Shown: positions 34,908 to 46,430 of the stretch, piece after piece
Position numbering within the stretch: the first letter of the stretch is position 1
How the letters are laid out: each line of letters opens with the position of its first letter
From: Cichorium intybus
Lineage: Eukaryota > Streptophyta > Magnoliopsida > Asterales > Asteraceae
DNA: 64,000 bases
Assembly: GCA_023525715.1 (NCBI GenBank)
Contig: CM042013.1
Location: forward strand, 73,493,994 to 73,557,993
Direction of reading: 5' to 3'
The notes under the pieces: generated by a model
The model's input: only the letters and a program-made list of their open reading frames with translations
The model's database searches: none
Told to the model about the DNA's origin: nothing
Program-made: the position numbers and the translations under genes

Positions 34908-35708
34908 GTTTTGAAAACCGGAAAGGCCGATTCGATCTGTTAAAACGGAAATTGGTCTCGACATCGGTTTTTTTACTTCCAGAAACCGTTTAACGGTTTG
35001 TTAGTGAACCGTTAAAAATCACCGGTTCAAATGAAAACCAAATTTGTTAAACCAATACTGAAGAAAATAAATTAATATTTTAAATGAAAAGCGGATTGGT
35101 TGAACCAATATAAACTGGCTCAAAAAATAACCTATAAATTAATATTTTAAATGAAAACCGGATTGGTTGAACCAATATAAAACCGGCTCCAAAAGATAAA
35201 TTAATATTTTTTGTTTAAACCTGTTTTGTTTGTACCCAGGTTAAACCCGGTCTAAACAGGTAGTCGGAGCTTCTAAATGTATACCGTGTAGAGAGCTCTG
35301 TCTAATCTCTTTATACAGTGGAGTGACCCCTCAATTTCATTCCTCGAGGCGATGTGGGATAAGTTCCCGAATGCATTTGCAAAGCTTCCCGTAGTATAAC
35401 AGTATAACCACATATCTCTTTTTCTTATTTCTTTTTTATGTTAATTATATCAATTATTTTTTTCAATTAGTTAAAATCTATAAATGAACGGGATGTGGAA
35501 AATTATTTAAACTTTAACATTTTAGTTATGATCTATGTTTTATTGGTATTTTAATTTTTTGAGCTTATTATGCATTTTGTATTCATTATAAATTTATACT
35601 CATTTATGATATAATGATGACGTCATATGGTTTTTTAGACCGGTTTGATTGGTTAAAGCAGTTGAGCGGGTAAGACGACGGTTCGATCACCGGTCCGGTT
35701 TTCAAAAC
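34908..35708. mobile_element. TIR element (801 bp) with 14-bp terminal inverted repeats
   Basis: It starts GTTTTGAAAACCGG and ends CCGGTTTTCAAAAC, a perfect 14-base inverted repeat, with many inner CCGGTT/AACCGG blocks. A ~76-base direct repeat (attaatattttaaatgaaaa...) is at 35065-35215. No coding frame and no clear target duplication. It is a MITE-like non-autonomous DNA transposon of a superfamily I cannot fix. Confidence 0.7.
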
Positions 35709-35799
35709 ATTGGTTATAAATCTTCTACAAAGGTATAAACTCCTTTCCCCAAAAAAAAAAAAAAAAAAGGTTTACGTTAACATTTAAATTAATGAGAGA

Positions 35800-36362
35800 T
35801 GATGATACGAACCCAATCATACAACACACTAGCCTAAAGGTAGTTAGCCCAACACGGAATAGCGATAGGCTTAGAAGAGATATTCGAAACCCAAAAGGCT
35901 ATTGGATTAGCCGTTGAACCCTCGGAAAAAGCAACAGCAGAAGAACTCTTCGTTTGACTAGTTCATTCCTATATCTTAGTGTAGTGGCATATTTCTAGCT
36001 TCACATTTGAGTCTACCAAGTTAGTTGTTCCTTATTCTTAGCCACAGTCATGCATATTTGTTTTGGTTGTAACTTGCATTTTTGGAGTAAAAACAACTGA
36101 GAAAATAGCCCCACATCTCTTATTAATCTAAACTTCTCGGGAGATTAACTCAAATCAGTCTCTATCAATTTGGTGCTTTCATCAACGTTCCCATGCCTCC
36201 GTAAAAAAACTCAATGTCCGACGAAATTAGCCCCACTATTGTTGATCAACTTCAAGTTCTTATCAGTTTCTCCACCACTACAGCTGCCAAACTCGACTAC
36301 CTCATCAGCCATATCGGTAAAAAAACAAACAGAGACCCTTGCCACTGTCGTTAATATCCTCT
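35800..36362 (+). mobile_element. Ty3/gypsy 5' fragment: LTR, PBS and gag start
   Basis: An LTR-like block from ~35800 (TGATGATACGA) to ~36165 (...TCTCTATCA) is followed by TTTGGTGCTTTCATC, a PBS seen in plant gypsy elements. Then a gag-like start ATGTCCGACGAAATT (MSDEISPTIVDQLQ) with a frameshift and stop. It is cut off at 36362 where a CACTA terminus begins. Confidence 0.55.
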
Positions 36363-37150
36363 CACTATAAGAAAAATAGGCATCTATGACTAAAATCTTA
36401 GAGACTGATTAATCAGTCCTTGATACCATGTATCTACGACTATGAATCAGTCTCAAATACTTTCTAGGACTGATTTTAATGTGTGAATAATCAGAGACCG
36501 ACTATACCGAATTGGGGCAGAAATTTAGTCTCTAATATGTTTGCGCCAGTTTAGGTTTGGAGGGAAACACATTAGGGACTAAAATCCAATATTGAATAGA
36601 CTAGCGTCAATTATGACGTTCCAGGGAAATTATTAGGGACTAAATGTCAATCCCGATAAAGTTGCGCCAATTTTGATTTTTTAAGGATCTTGTCAAGGAC
36701 TGAATTTCAGTCTTTGATAAAGTTGCACGAAATTCACATTTGGAGGGAAGCTTTCTTAAGACTGAATTTCAGTGTCTAATAGACATGCATTGTTTTACAT
36801 TTGAATGGACACTTATCATGGACTAGAAATTAGACCTTGAGATTGATTATTTAGTCATAAATACGATATATCAAATATTGATCAATTAGTCATGAAACTT
36901 AGTTGGAAGGAAACTTATTAGGGAATGAAGTTGTAGACTAACCCGCTTTTAACTTTTGATGAATAATCATTAGGCGTTTTCCTAATTTACTAGTTCTTTG
37001 GGATATAATAACAACTACTATGCCATGTTACCAAAAAGTTACCATAGTTACGAGTATCACAAAATTTGGGGGAAATTAGTTATTTACACCATGATTAAAT
37101 TACGAGACAACGAATCATAGACTGATTTTGTAGTATAATATTGAGTCCCT
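36363..37150 (+). mobile_element. CACTA left terminus with subterminal repeats (family 2)
   Basis: CACTATAAGAAAAATAGG at 36363 is a typical plant CACTA end. Subterminal motifs follow, such as attagggactaaa and cagtctctaat, alternating with gttgcgcca. The matching right end was not found (only a weak tgattttgtagta near 37120), so this is a fragment or an element disrupted later. The family differs from the CACTA at 46431. Confidence 0.6.
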
Positions 37151-37477
37151 ACTATTATGAACGTAAGTTCTATATAATTCTATCCTTCTACCATTTCATA
37201 ATATTTCATTCTGCACCATTGTCCCCCACCATGGAACCCGAACCAAAAAAGGGCTTAATATGTAAAACAATCAAGAAGTCAAATCAGGTAGCTTGAAAAA
37301 AAACAAACATAAATACACACTTGCAACCATACAACGATCAACCCCTAATCCAAATTAAAAACCATGTAGTAGAGCCTTAAATGGAGCCACCACCACCACC
37401 TCCGCCACAGCCACTTCCACCACCACCACCTCAACAATGTCGCCACAACCATTATATGAATAATCATATACCCAATC

Positions 37478-37479
<2 letters not shown>

Positions 37480-37556
<77 letters not shown>
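37480..37556. repeat. (TA)n microsatellite, ~77 bp
   Basis: Uninterrupted TA array, ending exactly at the CTAG of a Helitron 3' terminus. Confidence 0.95.
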
Positions 37557-37557
<1 letters not shown>

Positions 37558-40500
37558 TAGTTGTGTACCCGCGCAATGCGGCGGGATACAAATTGTTAGG
37601 GGCAAGCACTATGCGGTTTGGTTCGATGTTACCCTAAACGAACAAAAAATTGTAGAGTTTAATAACTTGTGTGAGACATAACTAATGCAATTTGAGGGAT
37701 AAAATTTAAAATCCAGTAAAACGATACATGAGTTAGGTTAGATTGCTATTTCTAATCATGTAAAAGATTATACTAAATAATTTAGCCACTTTGAAAATTA
37801 TTTATTGCAACCCACTGCAAGAAATAGCAATGTACTTTCATTGTCTGAACTCTAAAAAGTCTAAAAAGGCATCTTACTTTAAAAAAACAAGAAATAGCAA
37901 TGTACTTTAATCGCTAGATGAAAGTAGATTGCTATATTTAATCATGTAAAAGATTATTTACGTGAAAAGTTTTTGGGCAGTTGTTAGTTTCCTTTTATCA
38001 AACATCGAATTTGTCCTTGTTTGAATTTATTACTTATACTTTATGGTTTCAAAAATATCAATTTCATACTATTAGTTTTTATAAAAGTATTAATACAATT
38101 TGTTTTTGTACATATCAAGTTTTTAAAATGTATTAATACGTTAGAAGATAGAAACAAACTGTTGAATGGAATCTTGAACATCGAAGATAAGCATATCAAG
38201 AAAAAAGAGACATCATATATTTATATAGAATACTATCATCACTGCATGTGTTCATAAAGACATTGTAACCTTGAAAGATTTCTTTAAACTCTATTACATT
38301 TAATGGACTTGCTTCAATATTATGTTGACTATGCAAGTTCGATATATAAAAGAAAAAAAAACAAGATTATTCATTTTAGATGACTATAATGGTCATAACA
38401 CAAAAGATGATGACCCAGCCATATTTAGCATCCATCTTTGTTTTTACAAGGGTGATCTCTCACAAACACCCAATGTTTTAGAAAGAAAAACTGACTTATG
38501 GTTTGTGAGAGTAGATTATCCCCTTTGGGATCGAGACTCCGATTCACCATCGCTAAAACTAAATGGGTCAATGTATTTTCCTTTTGCTTGCTACCAACAG
38601 AAAGAACTAAAAGTAGGAGGTTAAGAATAAATGAATATATGAAAGCAGGTTGTTATCTAATGTGTTTATCAACATTATGTATATAATGATAAGGGAAGTA
38701 AGCAACTTACTTCTTAATAAATAATACTTTAAGCTCTCTTGAGGCATGAACTCATATGGATGAATGACATCCTAGATCATTTACTTCAGTAAGTCAAACA
38801 AAAGAAAAATAAATAGAATTTAATAAAAGGAACAATGGATAAAAATGTCGAACCAACCACTCTATATAGCTTTAAATCCCATTAGGATTAGGGGTTTAAA
38901 AGCAACAGTGAGTTATCTTCCTGGTTTCATCGATGCAATTTCGTTTTCAAAAAATCCATTTTGTGCACGATGCTGCACATAAAAAAACTCAGCAACAATG
39001 TGCAAATATGAAGTTCCTGTATCTGGTGAAGGTTTTTTTTTTTCATGAAGTTCTTTGGTGTTCAAAGCAATAAATTTTGAAACAAATCCATCTTAAAAAC
39101 AGAAGACATGGTTATGGGGGAGAGATAAGGAGGGATGAGGGTCAAGATAGGGAGGCCAACCTGTTACTAAATTCACCTATATCAAGAAGCAAACCAATTG
39201 TCAGCCTAGGTTTGCAATTGGTTCTGTTACTTGTTCACCTGTATAAACAACCAATATGATTCAGTCAGACATACTCTCAGCCATGCTTTGTTTGATGTTT
39301 TATATGTTTAAACAGTTTATAGAATTAAAAAAAGTACGACTCGCCTAAAAACAATGCTTTCCTTCCTATCATTTCCGTTGTTCCATATTACAACCTAGAT
39401 TATTAAAACTAAATGCCTACAATCAAGAAATATAAGGATTGTAAAAGTTAGATGTTTGCCTTTCATGTGACTTTGGTCTCAGTTCTAAGAATGATTTGAA
39501 CACCATGAAATATTAATTCAAAACTAATAAAATACCTCAATAAAGAAAATAATGAAAAGGGGAAACAAATAAAAGTACCTCAATAGAAGTCTCCATGAGC
39601 ATCAAGAAGACCTTTCCTTGACTTGACAAACCTGTTCCAATTCCATAAAAATCAAATGTTAGTATCGAATTGTTTTTTACGTTTTTGTTTGATGTTCACT
39701 TCCTCAAACCACTGCAAACAGTACAATATAGAGGCATTGGTCAAGAAAACCATGTATATCATGTGGTTGTTGTCCTGTGATTTACGTAAATTATATATAA
39801 AAAGCCGAGAAAATAAGTTGATGGATAATCATACACAATACTGATCTTGTTCGATACATTCTTTCAATCCCATCCACCACACCTTCACCCTCAATTTGTT
39901 TGAAATCAGATTTGTCACTTTTCATGCATTAATGAAAAATATAACATAAAAAATCATATCAGTTAATTCCAATTCCGAATTTTAGTTCCACCACTTATGA
40001 TGAATGTGCAACTGACATTTCACACTTTTATCCCAAATATATGGCCAATCAATAATAACTTGACAAAAAAATAAATTGCATTGCGATGAAAAAGCAAGCA
40101 CACACAAACCATGGAGCATATCATGGCACGGTGCCACAAACACAAATACTATTGCCACTGATCTACATTTATATGATGAAATAGCTTTGTGATTGCTCTG
40201 TATCATAATCCTACAGATGATAGTAACACTAAGAATAAGCAAAAACGAAGAACAAAATGTACATGTGATTTACACCACTGCAAGTTGAATCGGTATGTGA
40301 ACTCCTGATACAAAGTAACAAATAAAATAATACTTACCTATCAGGTTTACCCCCTGATCCAACCACACAAAGGTCTCCACAATGAAAGTGGTTTGATGTT
40401 TCAAGCATGATCCATATTTTTGATATTGCAATCCAGCAGGATACTCGACAAAAGTTATCTCATGTTGTGTTTGAAAGTTTTGTTGCAACATCAACTACAA

Positions 40501-42195
40501 TTGTTGTAAGGGTGGTCATAGTTTCTGCAAACACGCTCATGTTATTTCATTTTAGGACCTGAAAACATGAATGTTTTGTTTCCACGTCAATCGTAATCGA
40601 TTATAGATTTCAGGGGTCAAAATTAATCATCAAGAATACAGGGTTGAAGTTCTTATAAGTTTCAGGGATAAGGATACCAATAAAATCACTCATCAAGAAT
40701 TTGGAATTCTTATTTGTATGAAAAACTTACTTATTAAGAATGCAGATGGCAGTAGTTGAAGGATAGCCTTCACGATTTTTATAAAAAAACCCTCACCATC
40801 CCTATCAAAAAAATCGACCTCAACATCATGTGTTTTCAATATGGGTTTCATAAAATTGAATCCAAATATGGGTTTCATAAAATTGAATCAAAATCAAAAT
40901 ACCTGAATCCGATTGGAATCAATTTTATCTTCTGTTGGAACCATAATGGGTTACATGGTGACGGTAACAAATTGGTGAAGAAGACATTAATAACACAAAG
41001 AAAAGCCGGAAACAAATAAAGAAAAATGAAATTAACATGTTTTCTTTTACTTTCTGCATTATGTAGAGGGTAGAGGAGATGAGGTTCGATTAAGCAAAAC
41101 ATTAAATACTTATTTTTTCAACCAGTAAAACCTTTATGTAGGGGAAACATAAAGATGAGAGGCGTAGAGAGTGAGAGATATAGATACCGTTAGAGAGACG
41201 AGATCGAAATAGTGGTGGTGGTGATGGAGATTAAGAAAGTTGTCGGTGAGGGAAGAGAAAAGGAGAGTCATTTGTCGTGTTGGTTTATGGTTGTGGTTGC
41301 GATGGCTGTGATGAAGTGATGGTAGTACCATGTCATGAAAGGAGAATCAAACCTGTAACAAAATTCAGAGAAGCAAAATTAAACGTTACTCAAATTGATT
41401 AGAACCAAATTCGAGGGTATAGGCTCCTGAAGGTTTTAGACAGAACCAGCACATGACTTTAGGGTTTGATATGCTCCTGAAGGGTTTCAAAGGATGAAAT
41501 CAAAAGCTTTGTTATGTCTTTGATTTACTTTTCGATTCTATCTTGTCTCGGGAACAACCTACGACTTCAAATAGAAGGTTACCTTTATTTGCTTTGAGAG
41601 ACACAAGGAGAAAGGGAAGAGAAGAAATATAAGAAAGAGTGCAGGCAGTAAATGATTTGGCAGTGGAGATGGAGGAGATAGTGAAAAGATACTCACCTTC
41701 ATCTACTTCGTCGTCGACATAAATTCCTGCTCAGTCAAGGACTTGTCAGCGGTCACAGATCTAGTGGAGGCGGTAATTCGTGATCGTGAAGGACACGGCG
41801 GCTAATTGTGGTACAACATTGAAGCGATGGTGGAAGATGGTGAGGCTAGGCCACGGTTTTGTAAGGCGGCGACTGTGAACCAGTCCTGTAATTTAGGTTT
41901 TTTTAGAGATTGAGAACTGGGAAGAAGGAGTCGGGATCTAAGCAAAAGAGAGATCTATCTTGAGAATAAGGGGTCGCTGAAGGTGGTTAGAGGGAGAGAA
42001 GACGATCGCTACGGGTGGAATGCCAAGATACGGGGAAAGACCAAGTCAAAAGATATGGAGATACGGGAAAGATACGGAGTCATTCGGTACTTTAGATAAG
42101 AATTTATCAGATTTATGCATATATGAGTTGTAATTTAAGCTTAAACGTGTGTATCTCTTAAATTTAAGAGTTTCTATTAATGGAAACCATTTTTC
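37557..42195 (-). mobile_element. Probable Helitron, minus strand; 3' end at 37557, 5' end not defined
   Basis: On the minus strand the terminus reads CCCGCCGCATTGCGCGGG (hairpin, 5-bp stem CCCGC/GCGGG), seven bases, then CTAG followed by T: the rules for a Helitron 3' end inserted between A and T. The body to ~42195 is AT-rich and holds no Rep/helicase, so it is non-autonomous. A 100-codon frame at 38322-38624 (with DDYNGHNTKDDDPAIFS) and splice-like boundaries near 41340 may be captured gene pieces, none recognised. Short copies of the agaaatagcaatgtacttt repeat lie at 37818 and 37889. A 27-base-period duplication is at 40839-40889. The right limit is only a guess, set by the next TA array. 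Confidence 0.5.
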
Positions 42196-42205
42196 CTTTT
42201 TAAAG

Positions 42206-42207
<2 letters not shown>

Positions 42208-42292
<85 letters not shown>

Positions 42293-42300
42293 TATATACA
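42208..42300. repeat. (TA)n microsatellite, ~90 bp
   Basis: TA array with a single CA interruption near 42286. Confidence 0.93.
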
Positions 42301-42351
42301 CTATCTATGCAGTTATCGCGGTCAAAAATCAAATAGCGGTTACATGTCGTG

Positions 42352-42800
42352 TGCTAGCGTGCCATCCGGCACCCGCTAGCACGTTTCTAGAAGAGTTCCC
42401 TGGAGATCACAACTCTATATCTTCCGGGCTGGAGGATCCTCGCTAGAGGAACTCCAGCCTGGCTCGCGAACAGCGCTCTCGCTGGAATGTCTGGTTCGGA
42501 TCAGACTTCGCACCATGCTTCCTCAGTTACGCATGGCGTCCGTACCTGACAGAGATCGTGCGCCTCCCACACGGCTCATCTGGACCAATGCGAGACGTGG
42601 AAAAGGACGAAGATCGTGCATCCAATCAACGGCCAGTCCCCACATGTCGCAGCAGAGATCCTGTCGACCACAGCGATACCTAGTACATGTATAAGTACCC
42701 TCACGGAGTATCAGGTAAGGGGATCACTCAGTCTCACTCTATACTCACATACATCACCGTCGCCGGAGATCTGACTTAGGTATCGGAGCGTCCTCCCGTT
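42352..42800 (+). repeat. Tat-like gypsy 5' LTR, 3' end deleted
   Basis: Matches 52227 onward (gtgccatccggcacccgctagc...; cgccggagatctgacttagg) with many substitutions. After gagcg near 42790 the match is lost: the last ~110 bases of the LTR and the PBS are missing. The TATA box is altered (tataagta versus tataaata in the 3' LTR). Confidence 0.82.
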
Positions 42801-42983
42801 ATTCACGAGTTTCCCGTCAACATCAACGCCGATAAGACCAATATCAACTCCGACGCCGATAAACATACCCATACCAACCCAGGCAGTATACCAAACATTA
42901 CATCTCCTTTTCTTTACACTCAACCACCGATTTCACAATTCGCTACCCCCATTCAACCAACCAACACAGCAAACCCACTACCC

Positions 42984-43843
42984 TTGCAAACATACAAATC
43001 ACAGTTCATCAAGGAGATACATGAATATGACATGCCAAACACAGCGAAGTTACCACATCTGAAAACCTACAATGGAACCACGTGCTCAGACAGCCACATT
43101 GACGCGTTCGAATGGCATATGCAGTCGTTAAAGTTAGACGAACGCTTTTGGTCCACACACTTTCCAACGACGTTGGACGGGAACACCGGCGCATGGTTCA
43201 AAAGCTTTGCCCCCGGCAGCATCAAGAACTTCGCTGAGCTCAAGGAACAATTCTTATCAAACTTCATGTAGTTGCAGAAATACAGAGGAGACATTCGAGA
43301 AATCATAGGCTGCAAGCAGTTAGAAGGCGAAAACGATCAGAATTATTTCAAGCGGTTCAACGAAGCAACTTAAATGTCCCAGGGCAGAATGATAGTTTCG
43401 TCACGGGAGCGTTCACACATGGCCTCCTACCGGGACCACTGTCAACAAAATATCCCGGGAAACCCCCAGCCGCTCGTCAGGAAATGAAAGAGAGGGTAAC
43501 ACGCTTCTTGAGGCAAGAGGAAGGCACTGCTGCCAAGGAGGCGTACCTGAAAGCAGCAGCCACCTCTTCACTAAAATCTAGAGACAATTACACACCATAC
43601 TCTGGCGACAGACGCAACACGTTTAGAAAAGGCAAACCACCAAAACCATACAGCAACCACTATAAAGACGATAGAAGACACCGACGGACGGACGTCCTGG
43701 CCGTCACAGAGAAAGCCAAAGCAAGAAGAAAAACGCCAGAGCGGCCAAGAGATCAATCCAAGTATTGCGAATTCCACAACTGTTACGGCCATGACACTAC
43801 CGAATGCGCAGTCCTAAAGAAAGAACTCGATGAGAGGATATAA
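42984..43843 (+). pseudogene. Gypsy gag, degenerate
   Basis: Retrotrans_gag text: LPHLKTYNGTTCSDSHIDAF, then FPTTLDGNTGAWFKSFAPGS and FAELKEQFLSNFM, followed by stop TAG at 43269-43271. A one-base loss near 43370 shifts frame; the end (43484-43843) has the CxFHxxxGHxTxxC knuckle as CEFHNCYGHDTTEC with KKELDERI. Not translatable as a whole. Confidence 0.83.
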
Positions 43844-44040
43844 CGAAGGAACTTAACTGATATAGCCAAATCCATACGCCCGAGGAATGAAAGGAACGAT
43901 ACAGCAGCGAAAAACAAACAAACTGAGAATAAAGGGCTGGAGATTCTCATGATCAACAGACACCAACGCCTGGCGTAGAAACTAACACCAACCCCCAGTA
44001 CCCAACAAATATCGTTTTCAAATAGAGATAAGAAACCAGA

Positions 44041-44515
44041 AGGCTGGAATGGCGATGACCCGCTAATAATCCAGGCCAGAATCCGGGATGTAACCATTCA
44101 CCGGGTACATATAGACAGCGGTAGTGCGGCGTATATCATGTGTGAGCACTGTTTTCGCCCGCTACCGCGGGAATGGAGAACAAAATTATGCCCGTCGGCA
44201 GGAAACTTGACCGGCTTCACCGAACACAGCATTGTACCAACGGGAATGATCTATCTGTCGATAGCGATAGAGGACGACAAGTGAAAAAAGACTGTTACCC
44301 TAGAATTCACAGTAGTGCGAGCACCCTCGGAGCACAACATCATCTTGGGGAGACCAGCAGCATTATACTTCGGCATAGTCGCATCTACGCTACATGGGAT
44401 AATCAAATTCCCCACAGAAGACGGGGTGGTCGCCGTCCTAGCTACACCACAGAAGAAGCTCAGATGCTACCAGATAATGTTACCGGCAGACATTGTAGGA
44501 AAGCTGACACCCTGA
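44041..44515 (+). pseudogene. Gypsy retropepsin, degenerate
   Basis: Active site HIDSGSAAYIM (~44110-44142) and HNIILGRPA (~44335-44362) are present, with stop TGA at 44282-44284 between them. The frame ends DIVGKLTP at 44515, where RT should follow but does not. Confidence 0.78.
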
Positions 44516-45980
44516 GCAAGCTAACGTCTGCAGCGTTCGACCACCTCTCTAAAGAGGTCTTGGTCGAAGTATTAAAAGATAGAAGCATCGAAAAGCAGGA
44601 GATAGCACCAATCAGCACAACTGCTAGAACTTGGAGGTCGCCATTCATTGACTATTTGACACAAGGCCTCTTACCAACAGATGACATTGAAGCAAGAAAG
44701 ATAAAAGTGAAAGCACCTCAGTACGCGATACGGAACGACACGCTATACCGACGAGGTCATCTAGAACCGTAGCTGAAATGCCTCACAAAAGAAGAGGGAA
44801 ATGCGCTATTGGAAGAAATCCACGCAGGAGAATCGGGAGCGCATGAAGTAGCCAGAACACTCACTGGGAAAACTCTAAGAACCGGGGGTATAATGACCGG
44901 AAATCCACGCAGACGCGTTGGAGATAACAAGAAAATGCATAGCATGCCAAACATTTTCATCGCTTCATCATTCGCCAACCGCACACCTAACCAGCATCTC
45001 CAGCCCATGGCCTTTCCATCAATGGGGCATCGATATAGTGGGACCATTTCTGGAGGCACCTGGACGGGTAAAATTCTTCATAATCGCAGTGGATTACTTT
45101 ACCAAATGGATTGAGGCCGAAGCAGTCGCCTCGATCACAGGACAAAACATGATTAAATTCATGTGGAAGAACATTTTGACTAGATTCGGTACTCCCAAAA
45201 TCCTAGTCAGTGACAATGGATTACAATTCGCAGAAGATCCTTTCAGAACTTGGTGCGCCGAAAGGATGATCAAGCAAAAATTCACTTCAGTTGTGCATCC
45301 CCAGGCAAACAGTCAAACCGAGGTGTGGAATAGAACCCTCATGACGGGGTTGAAGAAGAGGTTAGGGAAAGCGAGAGGCTGTTGGGTGGAGGAATTACCT
45401 ACGATCCTGTGGTCATACATGACTACACCACGAACATCAACGAATGAAACACCCGTTCAGACTGACGTATGGCACAGAGGCTGTCCTACCACCCGAGATA
45501 TTTGTTGGAAGCTTGAGAACGACGAAATTCGATGCAGAGAAAAACAACCAAGACCTCCGTCTCAACCTTGACATGCTCGAAGAGAAACGAGAACAGGCTG
45601 GGATAAGGCAAGCGTGCTACAAAGCCACGACGGAGCGATACTACAACAAGAGGGTATGCGGAAAAAGCTTCAAAGTAGGAGACCTAGTCCTCTTGAAAAA
45701 CGAGGCTAGCCACGCGGAACCACGAGGCAAACTAGGCCAACCTGGGAAGGTCCATATTGCGTCACAGAGGCTAACACCAAAGGCTCTTACACCCTTGAAA
45801 CCTTGGAAGGAAGAACAATTCCAAGGACGTGGAATGTCCAGAACCTCAAACAATTCCACTATAAAACAAACCTCGAAGAAACAAAACACCACAAGTTCCC
45901 ACCACATCAAGAAGTCAGCTAATGACACTGCCAAGTTTCATTTTAATCATTGTAACAGTTGTTCCAAAATGGATTGTTAA
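44500..45980 (+). pseudogene. Gypsy integrase, frameshifted
   Basis: Begins with the linker after RNase H (KADTLSKLTSAAFDHLSKEV), then a His-Cys zinc region (LYRRGHLEP, EEIHAGESGAH; its Cys pair CIACQ lies in another frame). The core is in the frame of 44918-45571: D in GIDIVGPF (45032), D in SDNGLQF (45212) and E in QTEVWNR (45320), with 35 residues between the last two (D,D35E). Another shift near 45450 leads to FRLTYGTEAVLP and the C-terminal GDLVLLKN. A stop TAG is at 44770-44772. All three catalytic residues remain, but the gene is broken. Confidence 0.88.
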
Positions 45981-46430
45981 ATGAAGAACGTTATGTTTTA
46001 CTTTATGTATCACAAATGGACAAAATGTCCTAAACAGACTTAGTGACCCCTGGTCCTAGTCTTGTGTTGATCTTACGGGTGAAATACTCCTTGGCGGGCT
46101 CAGTGACTCCTTCCAAACAGACGAAATGTCCTAAACAAACTTAGTGACTCCTGGTCATAGTCTTGTATTGATCTTAAGGGTGAAATTACTCCCTGGCGGG
46201 CTTAGTGACACCTGGTCCTAGCCTTAGCAAGATCCAAATGGACGAAATGTCCTAAACAGACTTAGTGACTCCTGGTTCTAGTCTTGTATTGATCTTAAGG
46301 GTGAAATACTCCCTGGCGGGCTCAGTGACTCCTGGTCCTAGGCTTAGCAAAATCCAAACGGACGAAATGTCCTAAACAGACTTAATGACTCCTGGTCCTA
46401 GTCTTGTACCGACCTTAAGGGTGAAATACC

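Noticed and set aside
37345..37609. Frames with (Tyr-Ile)n on the minus strand
   Set aside because: Translation of the (TA)n array and CCACCACC-rich edge; not a gene.
38322..38624. 100-codon frame in the Helitron body
   Set aside because: No recognised domain; noted only as possible captured material.
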